Below, one piece after another: positions 9,283 through 18,974 of a DNA stretch of 64,000 nucleotides. How positions within the stretch are numbered: the stretch's first letter is position 1; each line of letters opens with the position of its first letter. Both the position numbers and the translations under genes were made by a program. The stretch spans positions 1 to 64,000 of the forward strand of contig MWSW01000011.1 in NCBI GenBank assembly GCA_002050165.1, read 5' to 3'. Below the pieces are notes generated by a model. It saw nothing but the letters and a program-made list of their open reading frames with translations. It was not told the DNA's origin and did no database searches. The stretch comes from Candidatus Tepidiaquacellales bacterium OLB4/UTCHB1. Lineage in GTDB: Bacteria; Bacteroidota; Ignavibacteria; Tepidaquicellales; Tepidaquicellaceae.

Positions 9283-9711
9283 TTATTTTATTTCAATCAA
9301 TTCCACTTCAAATTCGAGAGTTGCGTTTGGCGGTATAACCCCACCGGCACCACTTTCACCATAGGCGAGATGTGGAGGAATGATTAGCTTTCGTTTACCG
9401 CCGGTCTTCATAGACATTATACCCTCGTCCCATCCGGGAATAACCTGGCCTTGCCCTATAACAAAACGGAAAGGTTCCCCGCGATCAATCGAACTGTCGA
9501 ATTTTACACCATCAGGAAATCTTCCTGTGTAGTGAACGATAACTGTATCCCCCGGTTTTGGGCTACGTCCCGTGCCTTCGGTGATATCAATGTAATTTAA
9601 ACCTGATTTTGTACTTGTGAGCTTTTTTTCTTCCATTCCTTTATCCCCGCAACTTGTGATTAAAACTGCAAACAAAAGTAAAACTGAAAAATTTAATTTT
9701 AGTAATTGCAT
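9283..9711 (-). CDS. FKBP-type peptidyl-prolyl isomerase, lipoprotein
   Basis: The protein catalyses cis-trans isomerisation of proline peptide bonds and should act in the periplasm. I place the start at the ATG at 9711 (142 residues), not the longer frame from 9753. The shorter form begins with a clean lipoprotein signal ending in the lipobox LITSC. The FKBP domain follows with [40 protein letters not shown] and [15 protein letters not shown] segments, and the active-site aromatic residues look intact. Confidence 0.92.
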   Translation of the reverse strand: MQLLKLNFSVLLLFAVLITSCGDKGMEEKKLTSTKSGLNYIDITEGTGRSPKPGDTVIVHYTGRFPDGVKFDSSIDRGEPFRFVIGQGQVIPGWDEGIMSMKTGGKRKLIIPPHLAYGESGAGGVIPPNATLEFEVELIEIK

Positions 9712-9760
9712 TAAAGTTTGGTTTAAAAATATTATTGAAATATTGAAATCCAATCCGGGA

Positions 9761-10207
9761 TTACTGTCTTCTGTATTCCTGCTTCATCCCGTTTCCCTCC
9801 CCGTCCATAAGTATGAGGGAGTTATCTGTTAGTTCAAGTATCGTGTAAATCTTCTGAACCTCCATTTCATTCCCGTTTTCGTCTTTTTGCATTGAAGAGA
9901 TTCCGATGAAGTTACCATCCGCCTTCCATCCGGTATATTTTATTTTGCCGGGATCCAATGAGGTCATATTACCATTGTCTCCCAGAACAAATCCCGTTCC
10001 GCCGTCTGCGGAAACCCATTTCCCCTTCAGTTCAGCTTCAATCTCCTCAACTGATTTTTGGTTAAGTTCAACCTGAGTTTGAACATTCTTTTCACCGGAT
10101 GAAGTATTGTTGGAATTAGGTTGATTTTCGCCCGATCTTTCCCCGTTGTTATCTCCACAGGCGGAAAATAAAAAAATTAAAATTATTACCGGTAATAAAT
10201 TTCTCAT
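9761..10207 (-). CDS. Small lipoprotein with lipocalin-like C-terminal domain
   Basis: The 148-residue product has a lipoprotein signal with the lipobox FSAC near residue 17. A low-complexity Asn/Ser/Gly linker follows. The C-terminal 85 residues start with [11 protein letters not shown] and look like the lipocalin-like beta domain common in Bacteroidota lipoproteins. No catalytic residues are visible. It is 49 bp upstream of the FKBP lipoprotein gene and probably co-transcribed with it. Confidence 0.75.
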   Translation of the reverse strand: MRNLLPVIILIFLFSACGDNNGERSGENQPNSNNTSSGEKNVQTQVELNQKSVEEIEAELKGKWVSADGGTGFVLGDNGNMTSLDPGKIKYTGWKADGNFIGISSMQKDENGNEMEVQKIYTILELTDNSLILMDGEGNGMKQEYRRQ

Positions 10208-10301
10208 ACTTTATTGTTAGATTAATATGTTTAAAACCATTTAAATTCTCCGAAAAATTTTTCAGCTCATCGTCTGAAACCGGTTATACCCGATTTCAAG
10301 T

Positions 10302-10604
10302 CTAACTTAATATTTCAGAGAGCTCTTCTTCAATCTTTTGTTTAATACTACCACGGAAAAAAAATAACGTAGGGGGCAGGTCACCCGATATTTTTACACT
10401 TTCATCGTTTACTTCTATATCGCAACTGATTTTAAACCCTTTGATTCCAACGTCAATTTTACCGTGATTACCATTCCAGTTCTCTACCTTTTGCGTGATG
10501 ACATCGCTATATTCCTGATTAAGCTTTTTTAAGTGCGATCGGATTTTTTCACATGCATTGTTAGCTCCTAACTTGTGCGGATAGTTGATTTCAAAATATG
10601 ACAT
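10302..10604 (-). CDS. Polyhydroxyalkanoic-acid-system-like small protein
   Basis: This 100-residue soluble protein resembles the family annotated as putative polyhydroxyalkanoic acid system (PHA granule region) proteins. These start with an INYPHKLG-type strand and contain a central GIKGFKISCDIEV strand and a C-terminal amphipathic helix. I see no PHA synthase in the window, so a link to PHA storage is only the family name. It has no signal peptide. Confidence 0.6.
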   Translation of the reverse strand: MSYFEINYPHKLGANNACEKIRSHLKKLNQEYSDVITQKVENWNGNHGKIDVGIKGFKISCDIEVNDESVKISGDLPPTLFFFRGSIKQKIEEELSEILS

Positions 10605-10768
10605 TTATAAAAGATAGATTAATAGTTGGTAGCCTTGAAGTGTCAAATATAAAGATTGATTTTTGCAAGTTAAACATATTCTACTTGCCTAAAAACATTT
10701 GAGAGAGTTTTAATTTTTATGTTTAACTTCCAATTATTAAAAAATATCTTCGATTACGAATAGAATTT

Positions 10769-11611
10769 ATGTCACAACTTTTGTTTGTATTTTTGGTAAT
10801 CCTGAATTTTCAATGTGCAGAGAATTCAGGTGACGGATCGACTCACGAAGTAGTACATGATTCAACTGATGTTGTCATGGAAGTAACGGAAGTTGTTCAT
10901 GTGAATACCGAGATTCCCCAGGGTCTGCGAAGGTTACTCGCCGCATATCCTGAATTTCTGGATTCAGCAGACGGTAACAATTTATACTGGAAAGACGGGA
11001 CAGTCATGGTATATGATGACGGCTACGACAAGACACACGAAGAGAAACTAAATAACCCTGACCTTGAAGATATGATGTCTCAAGAATACATTCCGGGTGT
11101 TGACTGGGATTCACCGCCACCCGAAGATTTCGAACCGGGCAGGATAAGGTTTGAACCGTTTTTTAAAAAGATGTACGGCGCTTCCTCCGATCAGGTCAAT
11201 GAAAACCTGGTATCGCTCAAATGGATTCCCGGGATATGCGGAACGACTGTCAAGGTGAATACAGTCAATGGTGTTGCCGAGAAACTCAACAAAATTTCTG
11301 AGGAGTTATCACAGTTGCCTGCGGAATTCCATAAATACTTAGCCCGGACAGGGGGAACCTTCAACTGGCGGAACATTGCTGGTACAAATCGTCTCTCAAC
11401 GCACGCATTCGGAACGGCAATTGATATAAATACGGAATACTCGGATTACTGGAAATGGAACAACAGTACACAATATAGAAATAAAATCCCCATTGAAATC
11501 GTCGTTATCTTTGAGAAGTACGGATTCATCTGGGGAGGAAAATGGTTTCATTACGATACCATGCACTTTGAGTACAGACCGGAACTATTGAATCAGGCCG
11601 AAGAGGAATAG
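10769..11611 (+). CDS. M15 family D-Ala-D-Ala carboxypeptidase-like metallopeptidase
   Basis: The 280-residue protein has a hydrophobic N-terminus ending near a cysteine at residue 16, so it could be a secreted lipoprotein, although the lipobox (NFQC) is atypical. The C-terminal domain has the M15 zinc signature: STHAFGTAIDI near residues 212-222 (His and Asp ligands) and WFHYDTMHFEYRPEL near 260-274 (His ligand). M15C enzymes trim peptidoglycan stem peptides in the periplasm. It converges on surE with only 2 bp between the stop codons. Confidence 0.87.
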   Translation: MSQLLFVFLVILNFQCAENSGDGSTHEVVHDSTDVVMEVTEVVHVNTEIPQGLRRLLAAYPEFLDSADGNNLYWKDGTVMVYDDGYDKTHEEKLNNPDLEDMMSQEYIPGVDWDSPPPEDFEPGRIRFEPFFKKMYGASSDQVNENLVSLKWIPGICGTTVKVNTVNGVAEKLNKISEELSQLPAEFHKYLARTGGTFNWRNIAGTNRLSTHAFGTAIDINTEYSDYWKWNNSTQYRNKIPIEIVVIFEKYGFIWGGKWFHYDTMHFEYRPELLNQAEEE

Positions 11612-11613
11612 CT

Positions 11614-12387
11614 TTATTTTTTCAAGTTCCAGCTTTTAATCTCATCCAGAAGTTTATGCGCAGTAAGATCGTAATGAATAGGTGTAACAGAAATAAAACC
11701 GTCAACAATTGCTTTATGGTCGTATTCCCGGGAGTTGTCACCATTGAGCATCTTTCCTGCGAGCCAGTAATACTCGCGTTTATTCGGATCAAGTCGCTTT
11801 TCGTACCAATCTTCCCAATCTGATTTACCCTGCTTTGTTACAAGGACTCCCTTAATTTTCGATTCGGGTAACGCGGGGACATTAACATTGAGCAGAACGC
11901 CTTTAGGTAATCCCCTTTTCAAAACTACCTTAGCCAACTTTGATGCGAACTTTGCCGCAGGTTCAAAATTCTTATACTCAAAACTTCCAAGCGACACTGC
12001 GATTGATGGAATACCTAACACCGTACCTTCCGTTGCTGCCGAAACAGTACCAGAATATATAACATTAATTGCTGTATTTGACCCCTGATTAATCCCGGAG
12101 ACAAGCAAATCAATTTTCCTGTCTATAAGTAAATTCCGGACAGCAAGTTTTACCGAATCAGCCGGAGTCCCTTCCACCGCATATCCGTAAAACCCTTTGT
12201 CAATCAGGTTTTTTCTAACCCTTATCGGGCTTGACGTTGTAATCGCATGTCCGACCGCACTTTGTTGTGTTAGCGGAGCTACCACAACCACATCGCCGAA
12301 TTTCCTTAACTGTCGCCAAAGCGCCTGAATGCCATCAGCTTCAATACCGTCGTCATTTGAAATTAATATTAACGGTTTCTTTTTCAT
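11614..12387 (-). CDS. surE: 5'/3'-nucleotidase SurE
   Basis: SurE is a metal-dependent nucleotide phosphatase acting on nucleoside 5'- and 3'-monophosphates. The N-terminal ISNDDGIEADGI motif (residues 9-20) supplies the metal-binding Asp pair. VSGINQGSNTAINVIYSGTV near residues 97-116 is the family core. The length of 257 residues is normal. It is the last gene of an aminotransferase-obgE-surE operon and starts 3 bp after the obgE stop. Confidence 0.97.
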   Translation of the reverse strand: MKKKPLILISNDDGIEADGIQALWRQLRKFGDVVVVAPLTQQSAVGHAITTSSPIRVRKNLIDKGFYGYAVEGTPADSVKLAVRNLLIDRKIDLLVSGINQGSNTAINVIYSGTVSAATEGTVLGIPSIAVSLGSFEYKNFEPAAKFASKLAKVVLKRGLPKGVLLNVNVPALPESKIKGVLVTKQGKSDWEDWYEKRLDPNKREYYWLAGKMLNGDNSREYDHKAIVDGFISVTPIHYDLTAHKLLDEIKSWNLKK

Positions 12388-12390
12388 TTT

Positions 12391-13422
12391 TTATTGATTT
12401 GATTTAATTTCGTTATCCTCAACCTTTGTTTTGATTAAAAGTTTCCAGATGAGGTCTTTAAGCTTATTAATATTGTATCCCGAGACTGAAGAAATTCCAA
12501 TAGCAGGAACATTAGTTTCAATCTTTGAAATTAGTTTTTTTGTAGTTTCATTTATTGCATCATATTTTGTAAAACAAATTAAACGAGGCTTTTGCGTAAG
12601 GTTCACATCATATCTTTCAAGTTCATTTACGAGGATCAGATATTCGTCGAGTGGGTTTTTCACTTTTCCCGACTCGATATTAAGTGCATCAATCAAGAAT
12701 ACAAGAATCCGCGTTCGTTCAATATGTCTGAGGAATTGCAACCCCAGCCCTTTACCTGAGGAAGCGCCCTCAATTATGCCCGGGATGTCCGCAACGACGA
12801 ACGAATCGTAATCTCCGTATCGCACAATTCCGAGGTTCGGGACGAGTGTGGTAAACGGATAATCTGCAATCTTAGGTTTGGCAGCGGAGATATTTGCGAT
12901 GAGGGTTGATTTTCCCGCATTGGGAAACCCGACCAATCCAACGTCAGCAATTAATTTCAGTTCAATTTCAATTTCGAGTTCAATACCTTTCTCACCTGGT
13001 TGGGCGAACCTTGGTGCCTGATTAGTAGCAGATTTAAAGTGTGCGTTTCCTTTGCCGCCGATACCACCTTTAGCTACGAGGAGTTCTTCACCGTCGTTCA
13101 AAATTTCACCGATAGTTTCACCGGTTAAAGCATTTTTTATAACCGATCCCGGCGGCACCATTACAATCTCGTCTTTTCCGTTTTTCCCTGTTTTGTCTCC
13201 ACCCATTCCGTGCGTACCGCGACCGCCCTTGAAAATTTTATTATACCTGAAATCAAGCAATGTTGAAATGTTAACGTTACCTTTAAATATAACGTCTCCA
13301 CCTTTACCACCGTCTCCACCATTAGGACCACCTCTCGGAACAAATTTCTCCCGCCGGAAACTGATACAGCCGTTTCCACCATCACCAGATCGGATTTTTA
13401 CTTTTGCGTAATCTATGAACAT
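12391..13422 (-). CDS. obgE: Obg family GTPase (ObgE/CgtA)
   Basis: This essential ribosome-associated GTPase acts in 50S maturation. The 343-residue product has the glycine-rich Obg fold (residues 1-158, opening MFIDYAKVKIRSGDGGNG) and a G domain with P-loop GFPNAGKST near 165-173, DIPG near 212 and a TKYD (NKxD variant) near 290. It has no long C-terminal Obg extension. It lies between the aminotransferase (10 bp upstream) and surE. Confidence 0.97.
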   Translation of the reverse strand: MFIDYAKVKIRSGDGGNGCISFRREKFVPRGGPNGGDGGKGGDVIFKGNVNISTLLDFRYNKIFKGGRGTHGMGGDKTGKNGKDEIVMVPPGSVIKNALTGETIGEILNDGEELLVAKGGIGGKGNAHFKSATNQAPRFAQPGEKGIELEIEIELKLIADVGLVGFPNAGKSTLIANISAAKPKIADYPFTTLVPNLGIVRYGDYDSFVVADIPGIIEGASSGKGLGLQFLRHIERTRILVFLIDALNIESGKVKNPLDEYLILVNELERYDVNLTQKPRLICFTKYDAINETTKKLISKIETNVPAIGISSVSGYNINKLKDLIWKLLIKTKVEDNEIKSNQ

Positions 13423-13432
13423 CCTAAAGCTT

Positions 13433-14704
13433 TTATGAAAGTTTCGAGAGAGCAGCTTCGAGTTTTTCCATCACAACAGGAATGTCATCATCCCGGCAGG
13501 TCCCGACCGAAAGACGATACCAGGTACTTTCCTGATTAGAGCCGAACGCGTAAAACGGTACTAATCCGAGTTGCGCTTCATTCATCAGGTAAGTCGTAAT
13601 ATCACCGGTTGAGTTCAATGCTTTTCCTGAAGGAGTTTTAAAACCATGAAGGTCAAATTGTACGGTTAGGTATATTGCGCCTTGCGGTGCAATCGAATCT
13701 ACTTTGTATCCCTTTGATTTTAATGCTGTGATGCCGTTATAGATTTTTAAAAGCTTTGAGTTGATAGTTGCCTTTATCCATTCAATGTATTTGTTAACCT
13801 CGTTAGTTTCATTAAGGTACTCCGCAACGGCAATTTGTTCAGCTTTAGGTGCAAATGCACCCATGTGTGAAATAAAAGATTTCATTTTGTCAATAACACC
13901 TGAAGGTCCGAATCCCCAGCCAACTCTTATTCCGGTAGAAGCCAATACTTTTGAAATTCCGTCAACGAAAATTGTATAATCCCTCATCTCGGGAATCAAT
14001 GTAACAGGATTGAAATGAGTTGTCGCGCCATAGGAAAGCATCCAGTATATCTGATCGTACATTACATACAAAGGTTTTATTCCTTTGTTCATGCGCATTT
14101 TGTTCTCTTCAACTATCCGGGTAAAAATTTTAATGAGGTCTTGTTCACCGAATGCGGTTCCGGTCGGGTTTTGCGGTGAGCATAGCGCCAGTAGAGATGC
14201 TTCTTTGATGAAGGGTTCTATCTGTTCAATTCTCAACATGAAATTCTCTTCAGGTAAAGTTTCAACTTCGATTCTCCCGGCGCGGGCAAGGTGCGTGTAA
14301 TGATTATTGTTCCAAGACGGAACCGGCAAGATTACTTTATCTCCCGGATTGAGTACAGTTTGGAATATCGCATAAATAATCGGTCTTGCACCACAACCTA
14401 TCAGAATATCCTCCGGTGAATAATCTAAATGCTCGCGATGTTTGATAAACCTGCTGACGGATTCACGCAGTTCGGGTGTACCATTGATTCTGGGGTAATT
14501 GGTAATATCGTCTCTGTAGCACTGAATGATTTTTTCTTTTAACAACTCCGGTATCGGAAAAATCTTCGGATCGAAATCTCCTACGGTAAAATTATAAATC
14601 TTTTTTCCCTGTTTTTGAAGGTCACTGATTTCGTTTGAGATTCTTTGAATGTGAGATCCGAGCAGGCTCTCGGCCATTTCGGAAACTTTCAATTGGTTAG
14701 TCAA
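13433..14704 (-). CDS. PLP-dependent aminotransferase, class I/II
   Basis: The 423-residue fold type I aminotransferase resembles aspartate aminotransferases. Visible elements are NFTVGDFDP for substrate binding, CSPQNPTGTAF with the conserved Asn, and the lysine of VDGISKVLASTGIRVGW (near residue 254) that forms the internal aldimine. Arginine in YRLSVG near the C-terminus binds the alpha-carboxylate. The amino-donor specificity cannot be fixed from sequence. It heads the operon containing obgE and surE. Confidence 0.88.
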   Translation of the reverse strand: MTNQLKVSEMAESLLGSHIQRISNEISDLQKQGKKIYNFTVGDFDPKIFPIPELLKEKIIQCYRDDITNYPRINGTPELRESVSRFIKHREHLDYSPEDILIGCGARPIIYAIFQTVLNPGDKVILPVPSWNNNHYTHLARAGRIEVETLPEENFMLRIEQIEPFIKEASLLALCSPQNPTGTAFGEQDLIKIFTRIVEENKMRMNKGIKPLYVMYDQIYWMLSYGATTHFNPVTLIPEMRDYTIFVDGISKVLASTGIRVGWGFGPSGVIDKMKSFISHMGAFAPKAEQIAVAEYLNETNEVNKYIEWIKATINSKLLKIYNGITALKSKGYKVDSIAPQGAIYLTVQFDLHGFKTPSGKALNSTGDITTYLMNEAQLGLVPFYAFGSNQESTWYRLSVGTCRDDDIPVVMEKLEAALSKLS

Positions 14705-14886
14705 ATTTTTGTGTCGTTGTATGGTTCAGAAATATTCACAAATATACCATAACGCAATTTCTAATTTGAGTTAATTAATTGAACCTTGCACTTCTGGCGA
14801 ACCTGTAGTGGAAATTTTATATTACAAATTAAATGACTTATATAATTTAAATTTGGGTTTTACTTTCAAAAAATTTAAATACAACC

Positions 14887-16728
14887 ATGAAGATTTTTAT
14901 TACGCTGCTGTTCATTGTCTTTGTTACCGTCTCCGGGGTTCATCCCGGAGATCGGTTAGTTTATATTGAAGCATTCACAAGTAGCACCTGCGGTGCGTGT
15001 GCGTCGTTAAATCCTGCGTTCAATAACTGGTTTGCAACGCAAAATCCAGAAGAAGTTTTGAGGGTTTATTATCACATGAACTGGCCGTCGCCTGGAAATG
15101 ACCCGATGTATCACCATAACTCGGCGGATAATAATGCGAGGCGTAGTTTTTACGGTGTTAATGCTATCCCAAATGGCTTTATGGATGGAACAACCGAAAT
15201 TGAATATTCCGGATCTTGGTTAGCAGCAAATCTCAATTCAAGAAAGAATATTCTCAGCCCGATTGCCATTACTGTTTTAGACAGCGTTCAAGGTGACTCG
15301 GTTAAAGTAACAGCGGTAATTTATTGTGAACAAATGATGAGTTCACCGCTCGTAACTGTTTACATGAACGTTATCGAAACGTTAATTACAAATATCAACC
15401 CGCCTCCCACAAATGGTGAAACGGAGTTTCCACATGTAATGCGTAAGATGTTGCCGTCTTCTTCCGGCAGGCAAGTTTTACTTAAACCGGGTAATACTGT
15501 GATACTTGAAGAGCGTTTTAAAATGCACCCTGACTGGGATCCGTCAAAAATTGTAGTTCACGTTTGGGCACAGGCTCCCGATAAAGAAGTACTAAATGTA
15601 GCAACATCCATCAGTTCATATTCCCTTATTCCGGATCCGGGCTACAGAATTGTGGAGCTCGGACAGGCAGGTTCGGAGTCATTCAATATAAACATTCCGT
15701 ATTTTGCAGAAGGATACAATTCGCCTGTACAGTTTTCAGCTGAAGTTGAACCCGCAAACAATAACATCAATGTATCATTTCCTTCAGGCAATACAATAAG
15801 TTCATTCCCGGGATCGGTTACGATGAACGTTTCATCCGGTGCACAGGTACCTGCCGGATTGTATAAAATTATTGTAACCGGTACTAACTCAATTAACCGT
15901 CCCAGAAAAATTGTTGTAAATTATCTGGTAGGGAAAAACTTCGTTGAGATTGGTACCAATAAAGGCGGAATTCCGTTCACTATTAACGGTTCGAGTTTTA
16001 CTATGAGTCAACTCTACGCATGGGATATCGGAAGTCAACAGAATCTTGAAGCGCCTTTAACTCATACAGTAGGGAATGTTAAACACGTTTTCGAAAACTG
16101 GAACAATGGCGTTACCACTAATCAACAAACTATTACTGTTAACTCGTCAACGGGTAATTACACTGCAAATTATAAAACTCAATTTAAAATATTAAGCGCC
16201 GTGAACCCCGGTGGTATCCCGGCAAATATTGTCAACGGTAATATGTTCCATGATTCGGGTTCATCTGTAACTGTCAGTGTCGAACCTACACAGGTTCAGT
16301 ACAATGGAAAAACCTATTATTTCAATCGTTGGTACGGTAGCGGAGAGGGATCTTATAATGGTACGAACCCATCATTCACGGTAAATTTATCCAATCCGAT
16401 AAATCAAATTGCAATCTTTGACACAGTTAATGTTGGCATTGCAACGCTCGGAAGCGAAGTTCCGGATAAGTTTTTCCTTTACCAAAACTATCCCAATCCA
16501 TTTAACCCTGTTACAAAAATAAAATTTGATATTGCCAAATACGGTAATGTCTCGCTTAAGGTTTACAATGTATTGGGTGAAGAGGTAGCGATATTGCAAA
16601 ACGGGAATATGTTACCGGGGAGATACGAATATTCGTTTGATGCTTCCGGCCTGTCAAGCGGGATTTATTTTTATAAGTTGACCAGCAATGAATTTGTCAG
16701 CATAAGGAGATTTGTAATATTGAAGTAA
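14887..16728 (+). CDS. T9SS cargo protein with N-terminal thioredoxin-like (Omp28-type) domain
   Basis: After an N-terminal signal peptide (about residues 1-20), the 613-residue product has a thioredoxin-fold segment with YIEAFTSSTCGACASLNP, giving a CxxC pair at Cys35 and Cys38, and a later NAIPNGFMDG cis-proline-like loop. This matches the Omp28-related proteins of Bacteroidota. Residues about 350-510 hold repeat-like beta segments (GGIPFTING, NPGGIPANIVNG, FNRWYGSGEG). From about residue 528 a T9SS sorting domain follows (YQNYPNPFNPVT, SGIYFYKL, ending FVILK). A redox-active protein at the cell surface is the likely outcome. Confidence 0.85.
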   Translation: MKIFITLLFIVFVTVSGVHPGDRLVYIEAFTSSTCGACASLNPAFNNWFATQNPEEVLRVYYHMNWPSPGNDPMYHHNSADNNARRSFYGVNAIPNGFMDGTTEIEYSGSWLAANLNSRKNILSPIAITVLDSVQGDSVKVTAVIYCEQMMSSPLVTVYMNVIETLITNINPPPTNGETEFPHVMRKMLPSSSGRQVLLKPGNTVILEERFKMHPDWDPSKIVVHVWAQAPDKEVLNVATSISSYSLIPDPGYRIVELGQAGSESFNINIPYFAEGYNSPVQFSAEVEPANNNINVSFPSGNTISSFPGSVTMNVSSGAQVPAGLYKIIVTGTNSINRPRKIVVNYLVGKNFVEIGTNKGGIPFTINGSSFTMSQLYAWDIGSQQNLEAPLTHTVGNVKHVFENWNNGVTTNQQTITVNSSTGNYTANYKTQFKILSAVNPGGIPANIVNGNMFHDSGSSVTVSVEPTQVQYNGKTYYFNRWYGSGEGSYNGTNPSFTVNLSNPINQIAIFDTVNVGIATLGSEVPDKFFLYQNYPNPFNPVTKIKFDIAKYGNVSLKVYNVLGEEVAILQNGNMLPGRYEYSFDASGLSSGIYFYKLTSNEFVSIRRFVILK

Positions 16729-16765
16729 ATTGATAATCGTCCAGGTGCGATTTTTACTTTCAGAG

Positions 16766-16803
16766 AACCGGTTGATTTGAGCTTTGTTCAACCGGTTTTT
16801 TTT
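16766..16803 (+). terminator. Rho-independent terminator
   Basis: A perfect 10-bp stem (AACCGGTTGA/TCAACCGGTT) with a 12-nt loop is followed by eight T. It ends the transcript of the preceding T9SS gene. The rest of the 308-bp gap up to 17036 is AT-rich and shows no further recognisable feature. Confidence 0.9.
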
Positions 16804-17036
16804 ATTGCGTATCAAATGTTGTTCCGTTTGGTCAACATGTCAATGAAACCATGTGAACGAAAAATAGCATCTGAACAGATCTGAAATCTTTCCATTTAAA
16901 ATTCAATCATGTTAAAATCTAAAAATTTTTTCTGTGGATTTCAGTAATAATTGACAATTAGTATTGTGTCAATCTGGATTGAAATTAGATTTTAATAATT
17001 GATTAAAATTTTTACTATAAGGTAAACAATTTTAAA

Positions 17037-18767
17037 ATGAGAAAACTATTATCTTTCATTATTTTATTTTCGTTCACAGGAATAGCTGTTTCACAGTGGT
17101 CATCAAACCCTGCAATTAACCTCGAGATTTGCAATCTGACCGGCGAGCAAACACTTCCGTTAGTTGCTCCCACATCGGATGGAGGTTGTTATATATCGTG
17201 GTTTGATAACCGCAACGGTTCTTATGCTGTTTACCTTCAGCGGTTATCTCCGGAAGGTATAAAATTATTTGCACAGGACGGGTTGCTGATAAGTTCAAAT
17301 CCGCAAAATAGTTCATTAGTTGGTTACGATTTAAAAGTGGATGCAAACGACAATGCGATTCTGGTTTTTACCGATATGCGTGCCGGATCGGATATTAATC
17401 CCTACGCATATAAAATCAGTCCGTCAGGAAATTTCGATTGGGGTCCAAACGGGATTGGATTAACCGATTCAACAAATATATTTCAGGCGAACCCTAAAAT
17501 CGCAGTTACCTCAGACGGGAATTACGTTTTTACCTGGATGTACATTTCAACTCCGAAGAAGATTGCGATTCAAAAATTAGATCAGTCAGGTAATAAAGTT
17601 TGGGGTTCATCACCAATAAAGTTAAGCGGGAGTCCACCGGAAAATTATGACTGGCCAGGAATTATCGCCTCGGATAACGGTTCGGTAATTTTACTATGGT
17701 CGGGTTACTCGGGTACGTTCCTTAATCCTCAGAATTATAAACTATACACACAGAAATTTTCTTCAGCAGGTACACCGGTGTGGAACTCCACGCAGGATAC
17801 AGTTTACAGCCTTGGACAAGTTTCAGGTTTTTACAACCCGTTGATTTTCCCTGACGGCAACAACGGCGCTCTGTATTGCTGGCATGATGACCGCGACCAG
17901 AATAATCTCATGTCGGCACATGTTCAGAGGTTTAATTCAAGCGGGCAAAGGTTATTTCCGTTGAACGGCACAGAGCTCTCAACACAATCCGGCAGGAACA
18001 ACTATAACCCTGTTGGTGCGGTTAATCCGGTTAGCAATGAAACGTTTGTTTTCTGGAGCCCGTCAAATTCAGGTCAGACTTTAGCCGGCGGACTTTACGG
18101 ACAGAAGATTGACGCTACGGGGCAACGACTATGGACGGATAACGGCATCGAGTTCAAACCAATGGATAATAATACTATCTCCGATATGGGAGTTTATTTA
18201 AAAGATACCAACGTAATTGTATCCTTTAACGAATCGCAGTTCGGGAGTATTGTTTCTCTGATTAAAGCGTTCAGTACCGGACCAGCGGGAGTTACCGGGT
18301 GGAGCGGTTCGATATTGACTGCAAGCTCAAATACAAGCGAGAAAGTTGGTTTCAATAGTAATATAACCGAACAGGGGATGTCAATTCTGACGTGGTCAGA
18401 CAGGCGAAGTTCATCCGGCGGGATTTATGCGCAGAATATTAACCTCAACGGTACGCTCGGTGGCGGGACCGGAATTATTCACCAAACAAATATTCCGCAG
18501 GATTTCCGTTTATTCCAAAACTATCCCAATCCGTTTAATCCAGTTACCATTATAAGTTTCAATATTCCGAAATCATCGAACGTTAAACTGACAATCTCTG
18601 ACGTACTGGGGCGATCTGTAGCTATCCTTATTGATGAAGTTCTAAGCGCTGGTTCATACAACTATCAGTTTTCAGCCGGTAAATTTAAGTTGAGCAGCGG
18701 GATTTATTACTATACTTTGCAAGCGGAGGATTTCATTGAAACAAAACAAATGATGTTATTGAAGTGA
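17037..18767 (+). CDS. T9SS cargo protein with beta-propeller-like repeats
   Basis: The 576-residue protein has a signal peptide (residues 1-19). A long repetitive beta region follows with recurring units such as ISWFDNRNGSYAVYLQRL, LVFTDMRAG and LTWSDRRSSSGGIYAQNI, which look like blades of a propeller. A T9SS sorting domain from about residue 490 (FQNYPNPFNPVT, SSGIYYYTL, ending MMLLK) completes it. Similar proteins are common as secreted, uncharacterised products in Ignavibacteria and related groups. No enzymatic residues can be pointed out. Confidence 0.82.
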   Translation: MRKLLSFIILFSFTGIAVSQWSSNPAINLEICNLTGEQTLPLVAPTSDGGCYISWFDNRNGSYAVYLQRLSPEGIKLFAQDGLLISSNPQNSSLVGYDLKVDANDNAILVFTDMRAGSDINPYAYKISPSGNFDWGPNGIGLTDSTNIFQANPKIAVTSDGNYVFTWMYISTPKKIAIQKLDQSGNKVWGSSPIKLSGSPPENYDWPGIIASDNGSVILLWSGYSGTFLNPQNYKLYTQKFSSAGTPVWNSTQDTVYSLGQVSGFYNPLIFPDGNNGALYCWHDDRDQNNLMSAHVQRFNSSGQRLFPLNGTELSTQSGRNNYNPVGAVNPVSNETFVFWSPSNSGQTLAGGLYGQKIDATGQRLWTDNGIEFKPMDNNTISDMGVYLKDTNVIVSFNESQFGSIVSLIKAFSTGPAGVTGWSGSILTASSNTSEKVGFNSNITEQGMSILTWSDRRSSSGGIYAQNINLNGTLGGGTGIIHQTNIPQDFRLFQNYPNPFNPVTIISFNIPKSSNVKLTISDVLGRSVAILIDEVLSAGSYNYQFSAGKFKLSSGIYYYTLQAEDFIETKQMMLLK

Positions 18768-18974
18768 GACGTGATTCAAATGATCGTTTCGTAATATTCA
18801 GACAAATTAAAAGCTAAGGGCTCTTCACAGGCTGGTAAACCGTAAACAGTTAATGAAGTATGAATCCGGGTTAACAGACAGGTAAAAACACAAACTGAAT
18901 TTCTTGAATTTTTAACTATTTTTCTGCACCACTAAAATTGTTTCAATGAAATTGAATGAAATCACAACCGACAA

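Noticed and set aside
9712-9753. Longer N-terminus for the FKBP lipoprotein
   Set aside because: The extra 14 residues precede a complete lipoprotein signal that begins at the internal Met, so the downstream ATG at 9711 is preferred.
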